Assembly: GCF_902362185.1 (NCBI RefSeq)
Contig: NC_044499.1
Span: 15,166,264-15,230,263, forward strand
DNA length: 64,000 bases
Origin: Chanos chanos
Taxonomy: Eukaryota > Chordata > Actinopteri > Gonorynchiformes > Chanidae
Reading direction: 5' to 3'
In this document: positions 11,471 through 25,300 of the stretch, in pieces
Numbering within the stretch: position 1 is the stretch's first letter
Layout of the letters: every line of letters starts with the position of its first letter
Position numbers and translations under genes: made by a program
The notes under the pieces: model-generated
Database searches by the model: none
Told to the model about the DNA's origin: nothing
The model's input: the letters and a program-made list of their open reading frames with translations, nothing else

Positions 11471-11567
11471 TTAATTGTCTGGTGGGTGAAGGGTCACTCC
11501 TAATCTGCCCAGTGTGTGGTCTGAGGTGTCGTTAAGGATTTGCAGGAGCTTTGATAGGACATGAGGC
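11471..11567 (-). other. Possible orphan terminal coding exon
   Basis: On the minus strand a good acceptor (CTTCCTCTTTCAG) at 11568 is followed by a phase-1 reading frame of 31 residues and a TAA stop. The frame begins PHVLSKLLQILNDTSDH and ends GVTLHPPDN. It is more GC-rich than its surroundings and reads like an amphipathic helix plus tail. I cannot name the protein and found no clear upstream partner exon between here and fbxl7. A conserved non-coding segment of the fbxl7 3' UTR or chance are alternatives. Confidence 0.2.
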
Positions 11568-12647
11568 CTGAAAGAGGAAGTTCATGTCTGAGCATGGAAA
11601 AAAATAGTCAAACAAAGGTCCTTTTGACCATTAGGGTCCACTCATTAGTTACAGAGTAAATGCATTATGACCGACTTTCCAGTCAGGTGAAAACAATGGC
11701 TATTGGCTAGTTTGAAGCATTCCTCAGTAATTTCTCTAAAATAACTTTATTAGTAGAAATTCACAATCATGGCAATTACTGTTTAATCTCTTTTCTGCTT
11801 TGATAATATGCTAAGAGAGCTGTGTGACGCATAGACGAGAGGTTTTTTTAAAAAAAAAAAAAATACCATAAATCAGAGTTTTTTGACAACTTCTGTATTT
11901 TTATTTCACCACAGTGATATGCATTTTGTTTTTGACACCAGAAACAAACAGGCTAAACTCACTGTTATAGTGACTTGTCCTTTATTAAAGTGAACTTCAT
12001 CATGAAAATGGCACCGTTTGTAGAGTTCCCTTAGAGATACAAAAAAGAAAACAATAAAGATATTAGTCTGAAAATGCTGAGTCAAACATAATTCACATCC
12101 AGCATGTTACACTTAAATGTAAACATTTTGTGGAGCTGAATCTTATATTACAGTTATAAGGTCAACATTGTCATTTATTCTGTTGAATGATTGTCAAATG
12201 TTTTTCAAAGAGTTTCATGTTATAACCTCTAAACAATTATTGTGTAAATGAGAAACAGACTGAATTAGGATCACTCCAGTTAGTCACAGCATGCTTCCAT
12301 ATCCACCCGAAAGTAAACAAACTGCATCATTGTTTAATTATTGCCTGAAATCCCTTTCGAAGTAAATGATACATTTCTATACAAAGTTTAATGGAATATC
12401 ATCTGACACAAATACAAAGGGGAAAGATAACTGAAAAAAGAGGTGAATAAAAACATAAATAAATGAATAAAAAACATAAAAACAAGTCCTTGATTTGAAA
12501 AAAAAAATATATTGAGAGGCCCAGCATGGGGAATTTCTTCATAGCCATTGCAAAAGACTGGATTTGTGTGACTGAAAAGCCACTGGCACTTTAGCTAGTG
12601 GCACTGTATCTATGCATGGTCCTCGTCTGTGCTACCCACTCAGCGTC

Positions 12648-15600
12648 TCAGAAGAAAGCAGGGTTGGTGTGTTCAATCACACAGCGTTTGCAGTGGCGTT
12701 TAACAAAGCGCAGCGCCTCCAGTGGCACATCGCAATCCTGCACGTTCAGCAGCTGCAGGTCGAAGCAGTTAGCGGCCACCACCTGGAGGCCTTGGCCCGT
12801 GATGCTCTCGCAGGATTTTAGACTCAGTCGCTTCAGGTTGAAACAGTTCAGTGCCAAGAGCTCCAGCCCCGCATCTGATACCAAGGGGCACTTGCCTATA
12901 TCTAGAGACTTCAGCTTGAGGCAGTTCTTGGCCAAATGCTCAATGCCATGGTCTGTGAGGCCCTCGCAGCCCCTGGCATTGAGGTAGCGCAGCCGGACAC
13001 AGTACTTGGCTATGTAGCGAATGCCTACGTCGGTGATGCGGCCACAATGCGCGATACTCAGGTATCGCAGACGGCCCTCCAGTTTAGCTATCTCACGCAG
13101 GCCGAAGTCGCTGATGAAGCGGCAGTCGCTAACACTGAGCTCGCGTACAGATGGGCAGTATATGACCAGAAAGCGCAGACCCTCGTCTGTCAACCTCACA
13201 CAGCGGCGCAGGTACAGGTGTGTGAGCTGTGTGCAGTGGGCGGCAATGGTGTGCAGACCCTCATCCTCCAGGGCAAAGCAGTCAGTCATGTCTAGATAAC
13301 GAATAGAGATCTGCTGGCCATGCAGAGGAGACAGCTTGAGTGACACCTCCCTTGTCAGACTGATACAAGTCACCTTGGAGCAGCCTGCAGGGAAAGGAAA
13401 AGATAACAAATGTAATGACAAAGATAGACAAGCCCTGGCGTTTTATCAGCACAGAGAAAACTAGGTCAGCGTTGAGACGTTAGTTCTGCTATAAAAAGTG
13501 CTGACACAAAGATAGCAGAAATACACAGGTTGTCCCCGACTTATGACATACGCAATTCATAACCACTTGGACCCACAATAGACCTTTTATTAACCTTACG
13601 ATTAACCGATTATTATATTATTTTCAAATACCGATATTTCATCGTAACTTCTAATGATGACTGTTCTATCTACAGTGCGATAACGTCTGTTTCCCACACT
13701 GCAGTAAAGCAGCAGTACTTGTCATTGTTTGGGTCTTGGCGTGTTTGGGTGTCTGGCCTCAGGCATATAAGGGGATTCCTGATTTACAACAACTTGATGG
13801 GGTGCTCAGAACGGAATCCCATGGTAAGTCGAGTACAAGCTGTAATGAAGAATGAGTGTGTACGAAAGCATAGTTTTTATGATTAACTTGTTTGTATTCA
13901 AACTTAATTTATGTCAACACAGTCTCATTCCCACTTAAACACTTGAATCTATGTGACCTAAATGCGTAATGGGTGCATTTACACCTGTACTTTACAGCTG
14001 TCCACTTGTGATCGGATCACCAAAATCTGATCTAACAGAAGGTGTTGACAGGGCCTCTTTGAAGACAACTGACTTAATTCTGTATCCACTGCCTATCCCT
14101 GGATTGTTACTTCAAGAAAAAGCAAAAATCAAAATCAAGACACTTTCTTTTAGGTTTTCCAGTTTGTCTTGGCTAGCTGTCTTCAGGGAACAACATTCCA
14201 GATGTTCACCCACCTCTGTAATGTATTGTTTAGTATTAATTCAGTGCCGGGTCTTTAACTGTCCTACAAAAAGGTAAGAGGAGAGGTGATTTGAACCTTG
14301 GAGAGACATCTGAAATGAGTTACGTCTTGTGAGTCAGGGTGGGGGATGGTATCACTGCCTGTGTCTTCAGGAAGACAGCTGAAAATGTATAGCTGAGATT
14401 CAACGGTAGAGGGACCTCAGCCAGACTGAAGCATATACACGGGGAAACCAACAATATGCTCAAACGGGAAGAAAGGAGCAGGAAATCGGAAATAAAACAC
14501 CAGGAAAGGGACTAAAGGAAGTAGAAGAGAGAGAGGCTGTCATTCTTTGAATTGCTCATTGTACAGTCATGTTCTCAGCTGCCCACTGTCCTAACTGTAG
14601 ATAGGAGGCAGGGTACTTGTTTAAGTTTTCTTGGTACAGAAATATAGGAGGGTAGGGAGTTGAATGGAACTTGCCAACAGTTTCAGCTGCATGACATTTC
14701 ATGAGCAATAGGCCTATAAATTGTGGTACAACAACAACAAAACTAAGTAATCTTTTATATCATCTGCACTGACGTGATTCAAGTCCTGAGAAACTAAAAC
14801 CAGCCTCAAAGAAATGAACTGGATTATCACACTGTTTGTAAATAAGCATTCATCAGAGAGGGTCTGTCAATGGCTTCATTGGCAATGCTTGCTAAATGAG
14901 GGGAACAGACCATCCGCCACGGTCCTGCGTGTCAGAGGTCCTAGTTCTGCATGGGCTTATTTTCCTTTAGGGAAGACAAACACACAGAGAGAATGCTAGA
15001 TCTATTAATATCTTTCCCAGCTCAGAGAGGAAAACAGGGACATTTCAGAATAATCTATGAGACCAAATCCGGCGGCTGTCTTCTCTGATGTAGGAAGGAA
15101 AAGAAGAAAGGTTCCTTCTGTTGTCTTTGGTTTTTTGGGTTTTGATTTAGTTTTTCGTTACTTTTCTCTGTTGACATTTACAGCCTGATATTTTAGTGCC
15201 TTAAAATAAGAGTGGGCAGAACATATTTTGGAATAAAGAGTGACATTACACGTGTATGCTACTCAAATGCACATTTATGACACATGTTGAGTTACTGTGA
15301 GTTAGGCATTGCCTGCCACGTCAGGGCATTCAAACACTTAGATTTTTGACATGCAAAGTCAGAGAAATTTAGATGAATATTCCTTTGGAAAATATCAGAA
15401 TTTTGGAACATTAAAGTAAATGAAATCTGTTCCATGCTAGTCACTATTTTAAGCTGCTCCTACATCTGGGCCACTTACACTATGAAATGGCATCTTCAGT
15501 GGAAACATCAGTGGATTACTAAGCAAAGCCATGGAAAAAAAAGAGAATTTCCTGTAAGTGTGAATGCTATTATCCAATTTTTTGTTCTCTTAGTAAGAGA

Positions 15601-18600
15601 GTTCTCAAAGTGACTTTATGAGATGGTCTATTAGCAAAAAACTCCTTGATTTGGCATAGTTTACCTGAGACGTCCAGATGCTCCAGATTAGGGCAACGTG
15701 ACACCACCTCAAACACAGCCTCATTGGAGATATTGTAACAGCCAGCTACCTCTAAACGGCGGAGCTCTGGACAGCACTGGGCCACCGTGTGGAGCCCACG
15801 GTCGGTCAGCCTCCGACAGCCGCTGACCACCACCGTCTCCAGTGTCAGACACACGTTGGGAGTATCCTGGCACAGCCGTCGCGTGAGCACCCGCAGCGCG
15901 CGGTCCACATGCAGCACATCCCCCGTTAACCGAATCGTCCTCCACAACCGCGGATCCCACGCCAGGTTATACCACCTCCGACACACTCGCGCACAGCGGC
16001 ACAGCTGATTGGTCGGTAGGTGGGTGAAGATCTGGAGGAAGGCGTGGTCGGGCAGGATGTCGATTGGTGCGATCTGCTGATCTCTGGAGTGATGCAGGCT
16101 ACGCTGGGGGTGGGTCAGGACGGTGGGTGGGGCGTGTACCATGGCAACAGTCTCTGCAGTGAAGGAGGAGGATGATGTGGAGGAGCCATTGAGCAAGGCA
16201 CCAGGACCCAGTGGTGAGGAACATGGGGGCAGGATCAGAGCAGGACTGGGCGTGCTCAGTGTCCTCATACTAAGGTCTGAGTCTAAAAGAGGGAGAGAGA
16301 GACAGAGAAGAGTTTAGGAGAGACATTACACATCTTGAGATACTTTCACTGCTTTTAAAAGGCATAAATAAAGTTTAATGTGTCTATTCAGATTTAGAAA
16401 AACCTTTTACTTAAAGGACCCTCCACCTAATGATATTAAATTAACTTGCAGATTTCACTTTACATCTGACATTTCAGTTTGGCCCTCACAGGAAACCAAT
16501 TTTGAAAATGATCTCTTTGGCTTATTTACTTCTGTCCTCATTACTTCATTCCAATAGTCTTATACTGAAGTACAAAGGAAGAGCAATAAGTCTTTTAATC
16601 CTGGATTCATGGCTATGAAAATGTTACCATTCAAAAAGTGAGACGGAGGTCTGGAGTATTCACCCCAACCAAGAAAAACCAAATTCAGGCAGATTAATCT
16701 CCCATGACAGATTCAGAGTTTCCAGTACTCCAGAATCTGGCCTCCACTGAGACTCCAATAACTGCAGACATCCAAAACCTGGCTTTCAATAACCTCAGTG
16801 ACCTCCAGAGAATTAATACTTACATGAAGATTAAAGGCTAACTATTTTTAATATGTGCTTAAAGAAGCTTTAACCAGATAACCACTGAGACAACTACCTC
16901 ATACTGTGTATTGTGACTGATATGAGCACTGAACCCTGAGGTCTGAACATGACCGTGCCTATAAGACCCTGTTCTTTAAGACAAACGCTTTGCTTTTAAA
17001 GTGGAAAATACTGAGAATGGAGGAATAAGAGGAAGGCTGCACACCCCCCCCCCCCCCATTTTCTCTGTGGGGCATACTGGCATAGCAGAAGCTCAGTTTC
17101 CAGTTCAGTGCCACCATGTGTTCCTGTATGGAAACGACATCTGTATACAAAAAGCAGTAGATATGCAAGACTCAGGGGACAAATATGACAAGCCATGACT
17201 TCATTTAACTAAATTTAAAACTAAAGGCAGAAAGGCAGAGGCATGAGGAGTGAGTGCCAACCTAGTCTAACCAAAAACTATCAGGATGTACTGTTTACTT
17301 CATTGATAACAATGCCGTGGTAAAAAAAAAGGTTTATTCCCAAATGACAAAATAACCATTGAAATGGAATCATGAAATAACTATTAACTACGTCACTCAT
17401 CTCAAATCGATACCGAAGAAAGTTATGCTGTCAAAACTATATATTCAGGTAAGATCATCCTAGTCAATATCTCATACAGAGACTATAGAAGCGGAAAGGC
17501 CGCCATGTTCTGAGCTGTGCAATTAAATCTTAATGCTGAGAACCGACAATAGGATTTTAACAGCTTAGATCAGCTGGCTGTGACTGGAGAGACTGAAGAG
17601 TAGCCCTTCTGGAGCATGCCTGTCAGGCTGCTAAGAGGCACAGAGAGGGGGGATTAAGAATAATTGGCTAATCCTCCATCAGTACTAATCAAGGTTCCAT
17701 TTGTAAAACCACTACTCTGTTCCAGTGCCTCTCTTAGGGCCTTTGCCTCATGCAGTAATACAAATGAAGGGGGCTCAGACTATGAGCCCAGCGGATGGCT
17801 ATCCTAACTATCCAATACTTCATCACTGATTAGGTTTTTAAATCAGGATGGAGAGTTAATTACTGTTAGACTGTTACTTGAAACTTAGTAACTGGCATGG
17901 AGATATGTCCTCAAAACTGAAAACTTAGCCAAGTTGTTTTCCTGCAACTTCCTGAGTCATCGGTTTCACCAAAATATAAACAAATAAAAAAATTAGAACA
18001 CAAAAATTTGTGCTATTTGACTGCAGCACAGAACACAAGACAGCACTGTTTTTTGACAATAAGATTCGGAGAACTAAAAACTGTTTAAAACCAAAAATAT
18101 AAATATTTTTGTACATAATATGTAATAATATAAAATAATAGAGGCCACATATTATTCCAAAAGGAGCCGGCCATACAATATACCAAAAGGAACCCTAGAT
18201 CCTCAGACAAGAGCACTTATGATGTTTTCTATTTAAGGATCAGTTCCTGCCAGTTTCCAGTTTACTGGGATGCAAATGAGAGTGGCATTTGAAGTTAAAT
18301 CACCAATCTAAAGTACAGCCCTCTAAAATTACTCCTGTTTGCCTTTCTGAACCTCAAGGCAATAATAATATGTGGTAGGTGAGTCCTTTTGTGATGTGAT
18401 GTGGTTTGTAGATTGGTATTCCAGACTAGTGTAATGAAGACCACAGACATGTATTCTTTTTTAAAGTCAATGCTCATTGAACACTGCCCCTCTTCTCTCA
18501 CCCCCTCCATCTCTCTCTCTCACACACACACAGATTTACCCAGTGAAGGCTTTGGAAGATCAGCCTGACATCTCACAAACATAACATTGTTTGTTTGCTG

Positions 18601-20364
18601 CTTTAGGCACTTCATTAAGTAGATTCTTCATGATGACATTAACAGGGTGACACAAAACAAATGAATTGTACAATACACAAGAGACTTTTTTCCATCCACT
18701 GGAACATTTAGCGACATTTAGCACAAACTGGAAGAATTCTGTGATGCAATAACTAGAAAAATAACTAAAAAATGCATTCATGCAGAAAGACAAATATAAA
18801 AATTTGTCATTTACAAGGACAATGAGGAGTTATGAAGTCAATGGAAAATGTCAGGACAGGATTTTTTGAAGAACTAGTTTGATGGTATGAGATTATGTTT
18901 TAGAACAGATTGACAAGCATCATCCCATTTAAGAGACCTCTCTGAAGAGCATCTCAAGAGTAATTACTATGTCAAATCTCCTACAACCGAAATGATCGTA
19001 GCACGAAAAAACCTCTTAGGTTTCTTAAATCTGGTTAAATACCAATTAAAACTGTCTTAGACTATGCTAGGCGATTAGTATGAGTTACTTGTTTGTGTAG
19101 ACCATTTGTCACCCTCTTAGAAAATTTTTCTAAATTTTACCCATATGTCAAAATGTCAAATTTATTGGTCCACTGACATTATGGAAAACACATGCATCAT
19201 AAAAACATCCCTTAGCACTGAAACTATCGTTAATTCCAAGACATGTGTTATTTTTGAGCAGCTGAGTTCATTATTTCATTTTTTGTCTATTCAAACACAG
19301 ACTTTACTCCACGGTTTAAGAGTCTTTAATCAGACATTGAAAAACATAGAGCAAAAACATGAAAATTAGAGTGACTCCCTCAGACTGGAGGGCACTAAGA
19401 TAAGCACTGAGTGAGAGTTCTCACTGATGCGCCCCAAAAATGACAAGCTAGAATGTGAGGAATGCAATTTTTCCAAGCAGCTCACTTCACATGGGAGTCC
19501 TGTTATCACTCAAACCAGAGCGCTTGAATAGCGCCCTCCCGTACAAACATTTAAACAAACCTGCAATGTTCATCCTTTCGCTACTGAAATTAAATGCAGG
19601 GTAATATTAACTCATGAAGTATGACATATCATTTACACTGCAGAGTGATTTCATTATGGTTCCTGTCAGACCTATTGCCATACACGTCTTTTCTGACTCA
19701 TTATATGCGCCACGGCAGCATAATCTGAATTTACTTACATTAAATCAGTCAGGAGACGGGTATCTGAAAAAAATGGGTGCGTCGGTTGAGGGTGTCAAGT
19801 GCGATTTCAACTATAAAATGATCAAATTATAAATTTGGTAGTGTATCTGAAAACACTCCAACAGTAAAAGATGTGTAGAGGAGAGGAGAAAATGTGTATC
19901 AGTAGTTATGCTGCTGCTGAAAAGTCCTGTTTCATCTCAGGCGTGTTCCCAGGAGAACTGTTCTGAAATACACCTCAATGCAAATTGGTCCTTATCTAGG
20001 GACAAGACCTTTTACCACAATCTCTGTTCAAAATCTTTCCTCTTTTGAAGGATGAAAATGAGATGTTTGGAATGAGGGCCAATTTCCATGTTTTGGGCAG
20101 GCTCTTTAATGGTTGTAGTGAGGGTGAAGCGGAGGTCAGTCTTGGTCTCGTGTTGTTTACGCTAACAGACATGACTGCAGGCTTCCACACACAGCATACC
20201 GTCTGGGAAAGTTAACTTCTTTTTTTTTCTGAGTTACAGTGTAATCAACTGAACGTGTATAAAAATAAAAATAACGGTCAATTTAATTCCCTCTCGCTTT
20301 CTATTAATGAATGAAACAATCTTTATCATATCATGGAGGTCAAAATATGAAAAAAAAATGTTGT

Positions 20365-20428
<64 letters not shown>

Positions 20429-22122
20429 AAAGGCACACATGCACACAGAGTAAGGGAGTATATGTACGGTAAGTGCAGATCTTTGGAACCGCCGACACAA
20501 CATCCATCAAAGTCATTCATATCGATATACTGTTATAATCCATCACAACCGGGTTGTGTTATCTGTCAAAAAATGCCCTGTCTCAGGTGAAAACTCCTTT
20601 GACTACTTGGTAGTTGGCTTCAAGTTTCACCCTTCACTAGTTATACAGTTGTCTTCAGTTAAGAGAAACAGAATGTGATGTCATAATGCATTTTCAACCA
20701 CACTGACACAGGCCTTGACCCCTGGCAGCCGACAGTAACCGGATCTCAGAACGCAGCCTTGGGAACTTGTCACATTTCAATGTTGCAAGTCAGGTTGTGA
20801 GACTCTAACACTTTGATGCACTGGAAGTCTTATCCCGGAGTGTCAATTCTATTAAGGACATATGTTACACAAATCGATGAAATAATCAGAAACGAAATGT
20901 TGGCATAGGCGACAAACAATTCCAGACAGTCTTATTTTGGGGGCCTGCGGTGCTTTCTGTAGGACCAAGGTCTGATGAGTATAGCGCTACTTGAGGTTGT
21001 TGACAGACCTGGTCTTCTCTGTGCGTGGCTGACATGTCTGTCTAACCACAGTTACTGACAGACTGTTGGTCCTGCATTACTCCTCAGCTTTGCCCGTCCA
21101 GCTTCCAGCAGGGCATCTTGCTTTCATTAAAATGCCTTCTGTGCTTCTCATGCGAGATTCTCTGGCCCTGCACCGCTATGCTGATCTTATAAAAGCAGCT
21201 GTGTTCACCCCACCATCGATGAGACCACATGGACGTAGCGCTTAAAATCACCTCACTAAACTCTCCTGCAACGACGGGGATTCGCTTATGCACGCCCACA
21301 CGCTGTTGAGTATATTTTATCAAAATAGTATCAACTCTTTTGAACAAAAGTGAACAGTCACTAACTAACGTACCATCAACATAAGCAGATGAAAATGGTT
21401 TTTCGAGTCTCAAAAAAACAACAACAACAAAAAAAAACACCTAAACACACTCAACACACATCCCTTAATCACTGAAACTGTTGAAACGTACAAGTGGTAG
21501 CCTTGAGGTGGGCCTTCAGAGAATACGCCAAACCAATACAGCATTTTTCATGTGTTTTACATATATTTTCAACCTGTTGTAACATTTGTGCTCTGCATGC
21601 TAATGTCATCCATTCATTTGTAATTTGCTCATTTTTAAAAGCATGAAAGCCAGAGGGGCTTTATGGCAGATTTACATGTCTTAAACAGATTTTGTTTTCA
21701 ATTAGAACTCCATAAGCTGTATCAGGTATCAAAGCAGTAAGATTTACAAACCATCCTGAGTCGTCTTAAGAAGTTGTGTGCACTGGTAGCATTTCTCTAA
21801 ATGCATATTTTCCTTCATTTTATCTGCATAGCATATGTAGAGGTTCTAATCTTTGTCTTTGATGTTTCCACATACTAATTATCATATTTAAAAAGAGGCT
21901 GAGTAATTGTGTCACCATAAATTGTGAAAGTTTTCTGACCTCGTCTCTGGAATCATTCATTCATATGAGCGGGATTCCTTTTTATTAAATCAGAAACATC
22001 ATAGAGGAAATATTCAAACATCTGGCCTTTAAACTAGGGCTTTGCCACAGTAAAGAAGGAAAAAGAGATGCATTTCATGTTACAAACCAGTCATCCCTGT
22101 TTTCCCCCTCTTTCTCTCTCTT

Positions 22123-22164
<42 letters not shown>

Positions 22165-22287
22165 TCCTCCTCCTCCTCCTTCTGATGATGCATAAAGCAG
22201 AAAGTCTGGTGAAGCATTCTGCAGCCTGATCACTCACTGTCCCATTCAGGGCCCCTCTGCACTCAAATTAACCACAAGCGTGCACAC

Positions 22288-22319
<32 letters not shown>

Positions 22320-25300
22320 TCTCTCACTCACTCTCGCTCACTCACCACTTCACACACTATCCTATCCCTTCCACAAATCCTAAGGCAATGAATGAGCAAA
22401 TGTGATCAACAAGATACAGTAATGAATAATTACAGTCAAATTGTTTCTAATGAATTTCACTACGATTTAAATCATAGTAAACTTTCAGCTTGTCTTACTG
22501 CACTGTCTAAGCAACAGGAATGTTGTTTACTACAAGTGTAATATAAATGAAAAACCTTGGCAAGAACCCACATTTGAATTATCAGTAATGGGTTAATAAA
22601 GTTAAGGCATAAAGTTAAGACGTTAAAGTAAAGAGATAAAGTTAAAACAGAAGTGTGTTTGAAAAATCCAGTCAGTCCAGTCAGCACAGTAAGTTAAATG
22701 ACACAGACAAATATTCCATTGTTTGTCAATCATGCTGTATGTCTCAAAGACCTGTGGCACATTTGATGCTAGTCTAACCCTTGCCCTGGCACACATTTAC
22801 TGTATGCCAGGGAGATTAATTGGGCCACAAGCTCATTATTCATGGTCACTTGAGGGGCTTAGAAAACCTTAATCTCTCAGACTGAAAGACATTTAATCTG
22901 CAGACTGGGGTAGGCACGCCTCAGTGGAAACATGATGTAAACCTCATCAAGGCAGACTAGAGCTCATCTACAGTGTCGGATACTCATGCAGTCTTCTGAA
23001 TGCTTTGTGGCACCTAGGCGAACCTTAAAGCTCTTTTTCGAACAAAGGAAACATATCATTAACAAATAAAAATTAAAAGTTCTTTATACACCTCAACGGT
23101 CATTAAAAGGCCTATATACTGATGTGAACTGACCTCATGAATATCTCAAATCACCGAATGTAATCCGTTTTAATTTTCACACGAAACGGATTAAACAGCT
23201 CATGATGTAGTAAAACACTGGCCACTGAAAAGGAAGTAATGACCTCATCAGAGTAGCTTGGGCACAATGGAATTGACTGCCCAGTAACTTCCTGTTCACC
23301 CTAAAGTTCCCCAAGACAGGAAACCAGTATCAGAAACAGAGGGCCACTGAGTGTGCATATGCTGCACATACATTAGCGAGACAGAGAAAGTGCCCTCATA
23401 ATTCTGTTAGTCACTTATAATACCTGATATAGACAAAGAGGTTGAACTTGCTAAAAGAGAGGATTGAGAATCCAGTAAAATGAGAGGTATCAGAGTGTTC
23501 CTCCTTCCCAGCATGGCAGTCTACAACAGCTTTCACTGTCACGCATGGAGACAAACATAGATCTTGCCCTAACACTATCTGAATCTTTTCACACAAAGCC
23601 AACTCTAAAAGTCAATGCTAGTTTCACACTGTAGCAATTGTAATGAAATAAGTGTGTCTTAAGAGCACTGAGTAAGACACACCATGAGGTCTCCCACGCT
23701 GTTCCACATGCTCCAGACAGTACACGCTCCCTCCAGGCTTCAGCGGCCGTCCCTAAAGGGCACAGTGTTTACTCAATCCCTTCCACATGAGAAAAGCACT
23801 CATTTACCCAGAAAACTGACCTCGCATGACTACGTCTCTATCTCACTAATCAAGAGCACATTGTGGTGGCTGTAATCATCCCACCATTTGACATGAAAGT
23901 GCAAGTCTTTTTGGCCGGCCTGCAATAAGTCCTTCTGGTGATGGCTGGTTTTGAGTTGTTTCACCGTCCCGCACTGATTCTATTGTCAACACTTGTCACA
24001 GATACCCGCGGCATGTTGAAATTACGACACTTCTCTAATCTGTCTGTCTTTACCCTCTAGTAAAGTAAAGTAAAGTATTTTAACAGTTACCCTGACACTG
24101 GTGGTACCAGGCACTAGCCATACCATGAGAAAAAGAAAATGCAATATGTTTACACATTATAAATTGCATACAAAATTCAGTTCTTTTGACAGCAATGTTT
24201 ATCTTTATTTTTCCCCCAAGCTAAATCTTTATTTTACACGGGAGCACTGATTTGTCTCAAAAATAGGACATCAACTTTTTCCTGAGGAAAAGGAAGAGGA
24301 AGAAATTAATAATAGAATTATGACTTTGAAGGGGAAGTTCAACCTTTTGATGATTTGGTGTTTTAATCTTGTTCACCTGGATTTCTTTTTTTTTTTTTCC
24401 TTTTTAAAAAAAAAAAACCTTAATCATAAACCATTTGATTGAAAAAAAAAAGTGAGCCCTATTCTGTTAATGCTTTTCTGAAATATTGTCAGATGAGGTA
24501 GGATGAGGTTTGTATCTTTCACAGATATTTTCTGTTAGCCAGTCTAAGAAAGTCACACATTACTATATTTACTGGATTTCAAAACTTCAGCAGTTTAGAA
24601 AACTTCTATTGATCATTTCATTAGATGTAAGCTGTTGTGGGCATTACAGTGTTAAAATGACCGAAAATGTGAACAGGGGTGAAACTTTTCCATTTAGAAA
24701 CCTGCTTCTATCACAGTACCTGTGAGGTTTTGTATTAGTTGTTGTTCTTTGGAAAGAATAACTGTGGTTGAATGAGGCGCTCTCTTTTAGCACAATTCTG
24801 TCCAGTGTGAACGGTATGTGTGTTAAATTAGATTGTCATGTGTATTCCTGTGAGGTCCTCCCTCTAAAAGTGCCTCCCCAGCACAGGATGTGTGAACTAA
24901 AGGACACTGCATCATTAATCAAATTCATCTCACAACACTGGCGCCATGGTTCAGTTTATTAAGCAAAATGGTGGGACAGCCATACTGACATTAATAATTA
25001 TGGCTTGAACTGAAAAAACAATGAAATAAAGGTGTTTGGGGATAAAATGAGAGAAGCAGGTTCTGTGTGTGTGTGTGTGAGAGAGAGAGAGAGTTGTTTT
25101 AATACATTGGGATCTGATAACTAAAGGGAGTTGAATGCAGAATGGATTGGACTTAAATGCACTCTAAGAACAGATTCCTCTCACCTTAGCTATAGTTGCT
25201 TTTTGGCATTCTCACTACGCCTGTTTCCTTTCTTAAGCCACAGAGATTTGTTAGTTGTCATGACTAGCAATGCAACACGTTCAACTACAAAATGCGCAAG

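Larger units (their letters stand above)
8622..12647. other. Interval between gene B promoter and fbxl7 stop; includes fbxl7 3' UTR
   Basis: AT-rich sequence with no confirmed gene. It holds a TG/AT/CA inverted repeat at 9727-9856 and a possible coding exon at 11471-11567 (listed separately). Its right part is probably the 3' UTR of fbxl7, with minus-strand AATAAA candidates at 12174-12179 and near 11.97 and 11.74 kb. No promoter or RNA gene is recognised elsewhere in it. Confidence 0.5.

Noticed and set aside
12598-13299. Plus-strand open frames opposite fbxl7 exon 4
   Set aside because: Shadows of the GC-richer leucine-rich repeat exon on the minus strand.
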